Part shown: positions 9,419-16,047 of the stretch, one piece after another
How positions within the stretch are numbered: position 1 is the stretch's first letter
How the letters are laid out: every line of letters starts with the position of its first letter
Assembly: GCA_019100305.1 (NCBI GenBank)
Contig: JAHRHW010000043.1
Span: 1-16,822 of the forward strand
From: Candidatus Thiodiazotropha taylori
GTDB taxonomy: Bacteria; Pseudomonadota; Gammaproteobacteria; Chromatiales; Chromatiaceae
Direction: 5' to 3'
Length of the DNA stretch: 16,822 nucleotides
Notes under the pieces: generated by a model
The model's input: only the letters and a program-made list of their open reading frames with translations
Databases searched by the model: none
Told to the model about the DNA's origin: nothing
Program-made: the position numbers and the translations under genes

Positions 9419-10030
9419 TTATCCGTCTATGATTGCCTGCCAGGCCTGGTGGTTTTGGATAAGACTCAAGGCCTGGTCCAATAGGGTTTTTCCCGGTTCT
9501 GTTCTATGCCAGGTCGAGGCGCCGGATGGATGGGGTAGTGGAATCAGATCCGTATCCCCATGAGTCAGGCTGAGGCGCTGTTGTTTGCCGATGATATCGG
9601 CCAATTTACCCACATCGAGAAACTGACTGATTGCAAGTTTACCTACCGGCAGCAGGAGTTTGGGCTTTAAAAGCTCAACCTCTCGGTCCAGCCAGCGCTT
9701 GCAGTTGGCGATTTCCGCCTTGCTAGGGACCCGATCGCCCCCCTTCGGGTTTTTGCCTGGAAAGCAACGACAGACTGCTGCCATATAGACCCGGTTGCGA
9801 AATTGCGATTCGGACAACCCGATCGAATCAAACCACTTGAAAAGGGTCGTTCCCGCAGTCCAGGCAAAGGGTCTTCCCGCGTTTCCCTCCTTGTCGCCCG
9901 GCGCTTGTCCGATCAGCAGAATCGGCGAGGGTATCGGGTTGCCCATTACCACTGGCCCTAGCATGGACTCACAAAGGTGGCATGCACTGAGTTTTTTTTG
10001 GTGTGCTTGAAGCAGTTCTATGCGAGACAT
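9419..10030 (-). CDS. Uracil-DNA glycosylase superfamily protein with likely Fe-S cluster
   Basis: The 203-aa protein belongs to the UDG superfamily, related to families 4 and 5, whose members remove uracil or other damaged bases from DNA. Cys17 and Cys20 (SACHLC) with Cys87 or Cys89 (AAVCRCFPG) and Cys110 (IANCKRWL) are placed as ligands of a 4Fe-4S cluster. Motif 1 is GQAPGDKEGNAGRPF (41-55), with Gln where family 4 has Glu; motif 2 is PHPSGASTWH (166-175). The segment KNPKGGDRVPSKAE (93-106) is typical of a gammaproteobacterial subgroup. Substrate range is therefore uncertain. The ATG at 10028-10030 lacks a clear Shine-Dalgarno sequence. It is divergent from the oxidoreductase gene and upstream of the osmC-like gene on the same strand. 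Confidence 0.9.
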   Translation of the reverse strand: MSRIELLQAHQKKLSACHLCESMLGPVVMGNPIPSPILLIGQAPGDKEGNAGRPFAWTAGTTLFKWFDSIGLSESQFRNRVYMAAVCRCFPGKNPKGGDRVPSKAEIANCKRWLDREVELLKPKLLLPVGKLAISQFLDVGKLADIIGKQQRLSLTHGDTDLIPLPHPSGASTWHRTEPGKTLLDQALSLIQNHQAWQAIIDG

Positions 10031-10239
10031 GGTAATAAATTATGAATCCCCTGGTTTCACTTCTATCATAAACAGGCTCTGTGCATGACGAACAGTTATT
10101 TCAGCCAGAAAAACTATAATTACATATTTATGCATGGCTGATTATGAACGCACCCATTGGATACAAACAAATCACAAAAAACAAAAATCGGTATTTCGTT
10201 TGTTGTTATCGAGGACAAACCGCCGAATAGGAGGAGTCA

Positions 10240-11253
10240 ATGCGAGCAGTGGTGTTGAGGGAGTTGGGAGAGCCGGAGGTGTTGAATGTTGAAGATATCC
10301 CTGAGCCTGCCATCCAGAATCCAACTGAGATCAAAGTCAGAATTATGGCGGCCGGAGTTAATCCGATCGATACCAAACTTCGTCAGAGAGGTGTGTTTAC
10401 TGACGATGGCCTGCCTGCTGTGCTTGGCTGTGATGGTGCCGGTGTCGTCATCGAGTGCGGTGAAGCAGTAACCCATTTCCGGCCCGGCGACGAGGTCTGG
10501 TACTGCAATGGCGGCTTGGGGGGGCTGCAGGGTAACTATGCTGAGTTTGCCGTACTGGATGAGACGGTCTGTTGCAGAAAACCCGCTTCGCTGGATTTCG
10601 CTCATGCGGCAGCCGGACCCCTGGTGCTGATCACTGCCTGGGAAGCGATATTCGGCCGTGGGCGAATGACCGATGGCATGTCCCTGTTGGTACACGCCGG
10701 GGCTGGCGGTGTGGGCCATGTGGCGATTCAACTGGCAAAGCAGGCTGGGATAAGGGTTCTGACCACGGTCAGCAATCAGGAAAAGCAGGATTTTGTCAGG
10801 GAACTGGGTGCCGATGAGGTGATCGACTATACACAGGGTGGTTTTGTGGATGAGGTTACCCGGCTGACAGACGGTCGTGGTGCCGATATGGTACTGGATT
10901 GTGTTGGCGGCTCAGTGTTCAGCGATTCCATTGCAGCCACCGCCCACTATGGCGATCTGGTGACGCTGCTCGATCCAGGAACCGGAATCGAGTGGAAAGA
11001 GGCACGCAATCGGAATCTGCGCATAGGATTCACTTTGATGCTGACACCCATGTTGCGCCATCTTCCTCAGGCGAGAATCAATCAGGTGGCTATCCTGAGC
11101 GATTGTGCCGAGATGATCGATAGCGGCTGTCTCAAAATTGCGGTGAATCGGATTCTTCCCTTTGAGCAAGCGATGCAGGCTCATCGGCTGATTGAGCAGG
11201 GAGGAATGATCGGCAAGCTTGTATTGAGCCCCGAGGCGGGAATAGATCAATAA
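10240..11253 (+). CDS. Quinone oxidoreductase-like MDR family enzyme
   Basis: The 337-aa protein is a medium-chain dehydrogenase/reductase of the NADPH:quinone oxidoreductase type, a cytosolic, usually zinc-free enzyme. The N-terminal GroES-like domain (1-125) has GVNPIDTKLRQRG (39-51) and LGCDGAGVV (62-70). The Rossmann domain carries the cofactor loop AGAGGVGHVAIQLAK (153-167). The C-terminal part ends GGMIGKLVL. The structural-zinc cysteine cluster of alcohol dehydrogenases is absent. The start at 10240 is firm: a strong AGGAGGAG lies at 10229-10236. It stands alone, flanked by an 11-bp direct repeat at 10074-10084 and 11365-11375. The substrate (quinone, enone or crotonyl-type) cannot be told from sequence. 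Electrophile detoxification would suit the nearby redox genes; this is inference. Confidence 0.9.
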   Translation: MRAVVLRELGEPEVLNVEDIPEPAIQNPTEIKVRIMAAGVNPIDTKLRQRGVFTDDGLPAVLGCDGAGVVIECGEAVTHFRPGDEVWYCNGGLGGLQGNYAEFAVLDETVCCRKPASLDFAHAAAGPLVLITAWEAIFGRGRMTDGMSLLVHAGAGGVGHVAIQLAKQAGIRVLTTVSNQEKQDFVRELGADEVIDYTQGGFVDEVTRLTDGRGADMVLDCVGGSVFSDSIAATAHYGDLVTLLDPGTGIEWKEARNRNLRIGFTLMLTPMLRHLPQARINQVAILSDCAEMIDSGCLKIAVNRILPFEQAMQAHRLIEQGGMIGKLVLSPEAGIDQ

Positions 11254-11459
11254 CCGGATCCGATGTGAGCGATTATTTGAACAGTACACCACCGGTTTGC
11301 TCTATAGTTAAATGCAGAAACAGCCATAGGATTTGCACCGGTTTCTCAATGATTGCGGTTTACTAGGCTCTGTGCCTGATTGAAAGCCGGCACTGATCTA
11401 CTGTCTGTTCAGTCGCTTAATCACCGATAAGCCATGGAACATCTTTCTGGTAAGCTGGC

Positions 11460-11837
11460 ATGAGATATCACGAATCCATAGATTATGTTGAGTTTCCAGC
11501 CTCGGACCTGGAAGTGGTCAAGGTGTTTTTTAAACAGGTTTTCGGTTGGGATTTTATCGATTACGGTGAGGACTACTGCGCATTTTCCAACGCCGGACTT
11601 GATGGCGGGTTCTACCACTCTGAACTGACCACTGCAGCTGAGCGAGGCAGTGCCTTAATCGTCTTCTACAGTCGCGACCTGGAGAAGACTCAGGCAAAGA
11701 TCGTCGATGCCGGTGGACGTATCAAAGTCCCGGTGTTTGAGTTTCCAGGAGGCAGGCGTTTCCATTTTTGCGACCCAAACGGCAATGAGTATGCGGTATG
11801 GTCAGATGTTCAGGCGCAACAGGGCGGATTGGATTAG
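11460..11837 (+). CDS. VOC (glyoxalase/bleomycin-resistance fold) family protein
   Basis: The 125-aa single-domain protein has the two beta-alpha-beta-beta-beta halves of the VOC fold: IDYVEFPASDLEVVKVFF (7-24) with FGWDF (28-32), and the second half with LIVFYSRDLEKT (66-77) and FEFPGGRRFHFCDPNGNEYAVWSD (93-116). The terminal Glu110 sits where VOC proteins often bind metal, but the usual His at the first site is replaced by Tyr9, so metal-dependent glyoxalase I activity is doubtful. The ATG at 11460 has only a weak upstream site, and it overlaps the stop of a nine-codon frame (11434-11463). The stop TAG (11835-11837) lies inside the 26-bp repeat, 12 bp from the stop of the convergent regulator gene. 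No specific substrate is assigned. Confidence 0.88.
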   Translation: MRYHESIDYVEFPASDLEVVKVFFKQVFGWDFIDYGEDYCAFSNAGLDGGFYHSELTTAAERGSALIVFYSRDLEKTQAKIVDAGGRIKVPVFEFPGGRRFHFCDPNGNEYAVWSDVQAQQGGLD

Positions 11838-11853
11838 TGTTAACAGGCCCTAG
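11828..11853 (+). repeat. 26-bp dispersed repeat, copy 2
   Basis: This copy differs from 102-127 at a single position. It spans the last codons and stop of the VOC gene, the whole 12-bp convergent gap and the stop codon of the opposing regulator gene (11850-11852). In both copies the repeat overlaps a stop codon. Confidence 0.75.
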
Positions 11854-13007
11854 TCAATCGGTGTGATACGGAACACTCTGAAACTGGTTTCGGGCAGCAC
11901 TTCCCGATCATAAGCAACCTTCAGCTTGAACACCATGGCTTGACTCAGTGGTTGCCCCTTGGCGAGGAGCAGGGCACCCGCATTGGTTTTGATCGGTTGG
12001 TCGACGATCATCCCCGGTTCAAGTTGATCGAGGGGTAGATTCAGTATCTCGACTTTGCGGTTCATCGAACCCTGGATGAGTATCTCCACCAATGCCGGGT
12101 CGAAGTGTTCAGGATTGTCCCTTAGGTATTCGATCGCCGAATCTTCTGAATTGCCAGTGTTGAGAAGTTTATCGTAATTGATGGCGACCTTTAAAATCTG
12201 TCCTCCCAGGATCGCCTTTTCCTCATTGTTCAGTTTTCCCTGAATTTCGATCTTGCCGATATCATCGAGTTGATGTTCAATCATGGCAGCGACGGTTTCA
12301 AGGCGGGGTATATGTTTTAACAGTCGGCTCCCCATCTCTGGATGGGAGTTATAGAGCTCCGTTTCCGCCTTGCTTAATTCATCACCGGCCATGACTTTGT
12401 GTATCAGTTCGTCGGGTAGACTGACGTATCCCAGTTGGCAAAGCATACCGGCAAGATCGTAGTGCCAGCCATCTTCCAGGGAAAGACTTCTGACAATACT
12501 TCTGACATGGTGTTTAATGCGGGAAGATTGACTGAATGCGTCTGGATTGACCATGCTGAGAACATCGGCCAGTAGATCAACCGCCCCTTTCAGGGTCTTG
12601 TTCAGTAACACCTTCTCATTGGTGATCAGGCGATACTGCTTGATACCCTCAATGACAGTCTGGTAGAGAACCTCCGTCTCTACCGGTTTATTCAGAAAAC
12701 GGAAGATATTGCCATCGTTCACCGCGTCGATGGCAACATCCAGATTGGCGTTACCGGTAAGCATGATGCGTACCGTGTTGGGTGACAGTTCCCGTACCTT
12801 GGACAGAAACTCCACCCCATTCATATTCGGCATCTGCATGTCGGAGACCACTAAAGCAAATGGACCTCCATCTCTTACAGCTTGAACCCCGTCAGCACCA
12901 CTGGTGGCTGTTTCAAGGTTCAGGCGTTTGCGAAATTGTCGGCGAAAAGAGTCAAGCAGGTTACGGTCGTCGTCCACCATTAATACTTTTTCAGGTGGTT
13001 TGTCCAT
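11850..13007 (-). CDS. Response regulator with degenerate HD-GYP-like domain
   Basis: The 385-aa protein joins a normal receiver (5-125: Asp13/Asp14, phosphoacceptor Asp56 in VVSDMQMP, Thr84, Lys107) to an HD-GYP-like helical domain (about 135-280) and a C-terminal segment (about 325-370, LEPGMIVDQPIKTNAGALLLAKG) that often follows HD-GYP domains. HD-GYP proteins normally hydrolyse cyclic di-GMP. Here the HD dyad is Cys190-Gln191 (GMLCQLGYVSLPDE) and no HHExxxGxGYP motif follows, although His222 (SHPEMG) and His245 remain. Catalysis is therefore unlikely; ligand sensing or protein contact is more plausible. The ATG at 13005-13007 has AGGAG with 7-nt spacing. An upstream in-frame ATG at 13055 would lie deeper in the preceding gene and has no such site. 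It overlaps the REC-HDOD gene by 17 bp, so the two are probably translated together. Confidence 0.88.
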   Translation of the reverse strand: MDKPPEKVLMVDDDRNLLDSFRRQFRKRLNLETATSGADGVQAVRDGGPFALVVSDMQMPNMNGVEFLSKVRELSPNTVRIMLTGNANLDVAIDAVNDGNIFRFLNKPVETEVLYQTVIEGIKQYRLITNEKVLLNKTLKGAVDLLADVLSMVNPDAFSQSSRIKHHVRSIVRSLSLEDGWHYDLAGMLCQLGYVSLPDELIHKVMAGDELSKAETELYNSHPEMGSRLLKHIPRLETVAAMIEHQLDDIGKIEIQGKLNNEEKAILGGQILKVAINYDKLLNTGNSEDSAIEYLRDNPEHFDPALVEILIQGSMNRKVEILNLPLDQLEPGMIVDQPIKTNAGALLLAKGQPLSQAMVFKLKVAYDREVLPETSFRVFRITPID

Positions 13008-14202
13008 CAAGGTACTCCTGGGCAATATTGTGCCAACGGTTGAACTCTTCATCACCGAGCAGGGATTCTAGAGACTGGGGGTCGTAGTGTTGCCTGTACT
13101 CATCGTCGCCTAACCAATGCATCAGCAGGTTGGCGCCGTAGACCAACAAACAATCCTTACGATCGATCGATTGATATTCATGATTATGGTGGTGTGCAAC
13201 CGCCTCAACTGCGGAGAAGGGCAAACCCCACAAGCCCATCAGATAGGCACCGATACCGGCATGATGGCACCACAGGGCTTCTGCTTCAGCTTCGAACAAG
13301 GGCTGAGTATCCTGAGTGGCCTGTTTCACGATACGACGATACTCATCCTGGTCCTGCGACGCGAGAATCAGTTTTCCCAGGTCGTGCAGCATGCCCGCCA
13401 TAACCGGGGTTTCCAGTTCCTGGCGACTCAACCCCATCGCCATGCCCAACTGCCTGACCAGGCCTGATACCGACTGGCTGTGTTGCCAAAGGGGCTCAAG
13501 TTTGAATTCATCGATCAGTGCCTGATCGAGACGTGAGAAGATGGCTGCCCCCAGTGCCAGATTGGAAACTGTCTCGATACCGAGCAGGGTAACCGCGTGT
13601 TGCGGTGATGAGATCTGTTGCGGTAGCCCGAAAAACGCGGAGTTGACCATTTGCAGTAGTTTGGTCGACATCCCCAGGTCCTTGGCAACGATCTCACCAA
13701 TCTCCGCCAGTGAAGTGTTGTCCGACTGTAGCGCCTCGATCATCTGCTGATAGCTGGCGGGTAGACTGGGAAGTGATCCCAGGCTGTTGACCATCTCCGT
13801 CATGGCGGGATTGTTCAGTAGATCCCTCAGCTGAAAGACTCGTTCCAATATGACAATCAGCGTCTGGGTGTCACAGGGTTTGGCAATAAACTGATGCGCG
13901 TGGTGGACAATTTCCTGGGCGGGTGTGCGAAGAGCCTGGCCGGAAAACAGCAGACGGGTGGTGCTTGGGTATTGTTGTTGTACCTGCTTCAGCAGTTCGC
14001 TGCCACTCTTGTTGCCGAGCTGGGTCTCACTGATGACGATCGCTATTGGTTGTTGCTGGAACAGCTCCAATGCACTGGCGGATGAGTCGCAAAAGTGCAG
14101 CTGCCACTGGTCGTTGTGATCCCTGAGGGTTCTTTTCAGAGCTTCAAGCTGATTCTGATCGCTATCAACAAACAGGATATGGTTGGTGTCAAATAGTTTC
14201 AT
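12991..14202 (-). CDS. HDOD-domain protein with atypical receiver domain
   Basis: The 403-aa protein has an N-terminal receiver-like domain (1-125) and an HDOD domain (about 140-345) plus a C-terminal helical tail. In the receiver the phosphoacceptor Asp is replaced by Glu59 (VISETQLG). The acidic pair is reduced to Asp13-Ser14-Asp15, and Ser87 and Lys108 remain. The HDOD domain begins LPSLPASYQQM (144-154), includes the QMVNSAFFGLP helix (184-194) and keeps an HDLGK motif (273-277). HDOD domains are non-catalytic signalling modules seen with chemotaxis, two-component and cyclic di-GMP systems. The ATG at 14200-14202 is preferred because it opens the receiver fold; an in-frame TTG at 14244 would add an unusual leader. 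It is the first clear gene of a two-gene minus-strand operon, overlapping the downstream regulator by 17 bp. Confidence 0.88.
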   Translation of the reverse strand: MKLFDTNHILFVDSDQNQLEALKRTLRDHNDQWQLHFCDSSASALELFQQQPIAIVISETQLGNKSGSELLKQVQQQYPSTTRLLFSGQALRTPAQEIVHHAHQFIAKPCDTQTLIVILERVFQLRDLLNNPAMTEMVNSLGSLPSLPASYQQMIEALQSDNTSLAEIGEIVAKDLGMSTKLLQMVNSAFFGLPQQISSPQHAVTLLGIETVSNLALGAAIFSRLDQALIDEFKLEPLWQHSQSVSGLVRQLGMAMGLSRQELETPVMAGMLHDLGKLILASQDQDEYRRIVKQATQDTQPLFEAEAEALWCHHAGIGAYLMGLWGLPFSAVEAVAHHHNHEYQSIDRKDCLLVYGANLLMHWLGDDEYRQHYDPQSLESLLGDEEFNRWHNIAQEYLDGQTT

Positions 14203-14317
14203 CGGTGGTGATGCCCACTTGTTTTGATTCTCCCAACACCTCAAGGAGACGCTTGAGAGTCATTGGTTGTCTGCCGTGCGACGGGAGATGCATAGAGCCG
14301 CTAATCAAGCTGATCAT
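14189..14317 (-). CDS. Candidate small ORF ahead of the REC-HDOD gene
   Basis: A 42-residue frame starts at ATG 14315-14317 and stops at TGA 14189-14191, overlapping the first 14 bp of the REC-HDOD gene. Its product begins MISLISGSMHLPSHGRQ and includes the helix-like TLKRLLEVLGESK. It matches no family I know and has no clear ribosome-binding site. It could be a leader peptide coupling translation into the operon, or a chance frame in the 5' leader. Confidence 0.25.
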   Translation of the reverse strand: MISLISGSMHLPSHGRQPMTLKRLLEVLGESKQVGITTDETI

Positions 14318-14401
14318 TTTTTGTTCTTTGTTTACTTCGACTTAACCTGAGTGTAGTACCTCTGTGGGTAATTGTGTCGAAACAGAATTAAAGTTCTCTG
14401 T

Positions 14402-14848
14402 TCATTCGGCTTGATCGATCAACAGCACCACACCCTGAACACCGACGACTTTGACTTTGGTTCCAGCTGGGCAATCGTCACCATGGATTTTCCATGTGCT
14501 GTCGTCAACACTGATTTTTCCCACGCCGTTGATGATCGGCTCCTGCAGGGTGAATACCCGGTCGATATACTGCTCACCCCGCCGGTTGAGATGGGGGCTG
14601 TCGGTTTCGATCGGGCGATGCTGCAGAAACAGGCGAACCAGCACAATCACGGCAACACTGAAGACGGCGAAAAAGATCAGCTGGAGTTGCCAGGCAAGCT
14701 CCGGATAGAGCAGCAGTGCCAGGCCGGTAATGGCTGCAGAGAGTCCCATCCAGATTAAAAAAGCTCCCGGCGAGAAGACTTCCAGGATTATCAGTACAAC
14801 CGCCAGGATGAACCAGTGCCAATAGTCGAGTTGAGACAGCCAACTCAT
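14402..14848 (-). CDS. NfeD-family membrane protein
   Basis: The 148-aa protein has three hydrophobic segments (about 10-27, 29-47 and 54-74) followed by a soluble C-terminal OB-fold domain (about 85-148, with GRISVDD-like sequence GKISVDDSTWKIHGDD at 110-125 and GTKVKVVGVQGVVLLI at 129-144). This is the short NfeD form without the N-terminal protease domain, comparable to E. coli YbbJ. NfeD proteins pair with SPFH scaffold proteins, and here its start overlaps the stop of the QmcA-like gene by 4 bp (ATGA at 14845-14848), so translational coupling is expected. It probably works with QmcA in membrane quality control or microdomain organisation. The gene ends near an AACAGA/TCTGTT inverted repeat (14381-14402) with no T-run. 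Confidence 0.93.
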   Translation of the reverse strand: MSWLSQLDYWHWFILAVVLIILEVFSPGAFLIWMGLSAAITGLALLLYPELAWQLQLIFFAVFSVAVIVLVRLFLQHRPIETDSPHLNRRGEQYIDRVFTLQEPIINGVGKISVDDSTWKIHGDDCPAGTKVKVVGVQGVVLLIDQAE

Positions 14849-15771
14849 TGGTTGCTCTCCTTACTGTTTTTCTGAAAGGTCTGTTTGGCGATCTCCCCGA
14901 TACCGGCAACGGAACCGATCAGGCTGGAAGCTTCCAGCGGCATCATGATCAATTTCTGATTTTCTGCTGAGGCGATGCTCTGCAGTGCCTCGGTATATTT
15001 CTGTGCAACGAAGTAGTTGATGGCATTCACATCACCCTTGGCGATCGCTTCGGAGACCAGGGTTGTCGCCTTGCTCTCAGCGGCTGCCAGCCTCTCTCTT
15101 GCCTCCGCCTCACGAAATGCGGCCTCCTTCTCACCTTCCGCCTCCAGAATGGCGGCCTGTTTTTCACCTTCCGCCCGGAGGATCTCGGCCTGTCGCATAC
15201 CTTCCGCCTCCAGGATGGCGGCTCGCTTGTCCCGTTCCGCCTTCATCTGTCTGGCCATGGCATCGACCAGGTCTCTCGGCGGTGAGATATCCTTGATTTC
15301 GATACGCGTGACTTTAACGCCCCAGGGTGTGGTGGCGTCATCCACAACGGTGAGCAGTTGAGTATTGATCTTGTCCCGTTGGGAGAGCAGTTCATCCAGG
15401 TCCATCGATCCCATCACGGTACGGATGTTGGTCATGGTCAGGTTGAGAATCGCCCCATAGAGATTGTTCACTTCATAGGCGGCCTGTGAGGCGTCCAGTA
15501 CCTGGAAAAAGATCACACCATCCACGGTAACCATGGCGTTATCCTTGGTGATGACCTCCTGTGAGGGCACATCGAGCACCTGCTCCATCATATTCATCTT
15601 TTTGCCGACCTGGTCGATCACTGGAACAATCAGATTGAGGCCGGGTCGCAGGGTTTTGGTATAGCGACCGAATCGCTCCACCGTATACTCATTGCCTTGA
15701 GGCACACGCTTGGCGCCCAAAGCCACCAGCACCACAGCAAGAACAAGAAAAACCAGAACAAAAATATCCAT
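14845..15771 (-). CDS. qmcA: SPFH/Band 7 (stomatin-like) protein QmcA
   Basis: The 308-aa protein has an N-terminal membrane helix (3-19), an SPFH domain (about 22-175: VPQGNEYTVERFGRY, LRPGLNLIVPVID, DISPPRDLVDAM), a charged helical stalk (about 176-235) and a C-terminal hydrophobic-tipped region. QmcA/stomatin-type proteins form large ring assemblies on the inner membrane and associate with NfeD partners and the FtsH-related quality-control machinery. The stalk shows an 11-residue repeat (AILEAEGMRQA, EILRAEGEKQA, AILEAEGEKEA), visible in the DNA as a 24-bp near-duplication at 15133-15156 and 15199-15222. The ATG at 15769-15771 has a GGGGG-type site upstream. It heads the qmcA-nfeD operon, whose gene order and overlap match the usual arrangement. 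Confidence 0.95.
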   Translation of the reverse strand: MDIFVLVFLVLAVVLVALGAKRVPQGNEYTVERFGRYTKTLRPGLNLIVPVIDQVGKKMNMMEQVLDVPSQEVITKDNAMVTVDGVIFFQVLDASQAAYEVNNLYGAILNLTMTNIRTVMGSMDLDELLSQRDKINTQLLTVVDDATTPWGVKVTRIEIKDISPPRDLVDAMARQMKAERDKRAAILEAEGMRQAEILRAEGEKQAAILEAEGEKEAAFREAEARERLAAAESKATTLVSEAIAKGDVNAINYFVAQKYTEALQSIASAENQKLIMMPLEASSLIGSVAGIGEIAKQTFQKNSKESNQ

Positions 15772-15791
15772 TTGTATGCCCCCATGATGAC

Positions 15792-15944
15792 ATGACTGTG
15801 ATTGAATTCTCCGGCAGTAGCGCTTCCATCTTCTCCCGGTTAGACCTTTATGACCTCAGATCAATTCTGAATCAAGTCCGGGATATGAAGAAATCTCCTG
15901 AGTCAATGCCAATGGCTGCGCTGGCGCTTGAAAAAGCTATATAG
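15792..15944 (+). CDS. Candidate small ORF between qmcA and the TtcA-like gene
   Basis: A 50-residue frame runs from ATG 15792-15794 to TAG 15942-15944 (product begins MTVIEFSGSSASIFSRLDLY, ends PMAALALEKAI). The composition is protein-like, with an acidic-aliphatic start and a helical end, but there is no clear ribosome-binding site and no known family. It may be a real small protein, a degraded gene or chance. It occupies most of the divergent qmcA/TtcA promoter region. Confidence 0.25.
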   Translation: MTVIEFSGSSASIFSRLDLYDLRSILNQVRDMKKSPESMPMAALALEKAI

Positions 15945-16047
15945 ATTCAGCGGTTACTTGATTATGTCTGAGACATCCACCAATCAGCGGAAGTTTCCAC
16001 ATCTTTCCGGCATTGGTGCGCAACAGGCTTCGTGTCAAAATGGCGCT

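Noticed and set aside
14381..14402. AACAGA/TCTGTT inverted repeat at the nfeD end as a terminator
   Set aside because: The stem is short and AT-rich and no T-run follows on the minus strand; kept only as a remark in the nfeD entry.
15063..15296. Proline-rich plus-strand frame opposite QmcA
   Set aside because: It is the complement of the Ala/Glu-rich stalk repeats of QmcA; the repeated look comes from the stalk coding sequence.
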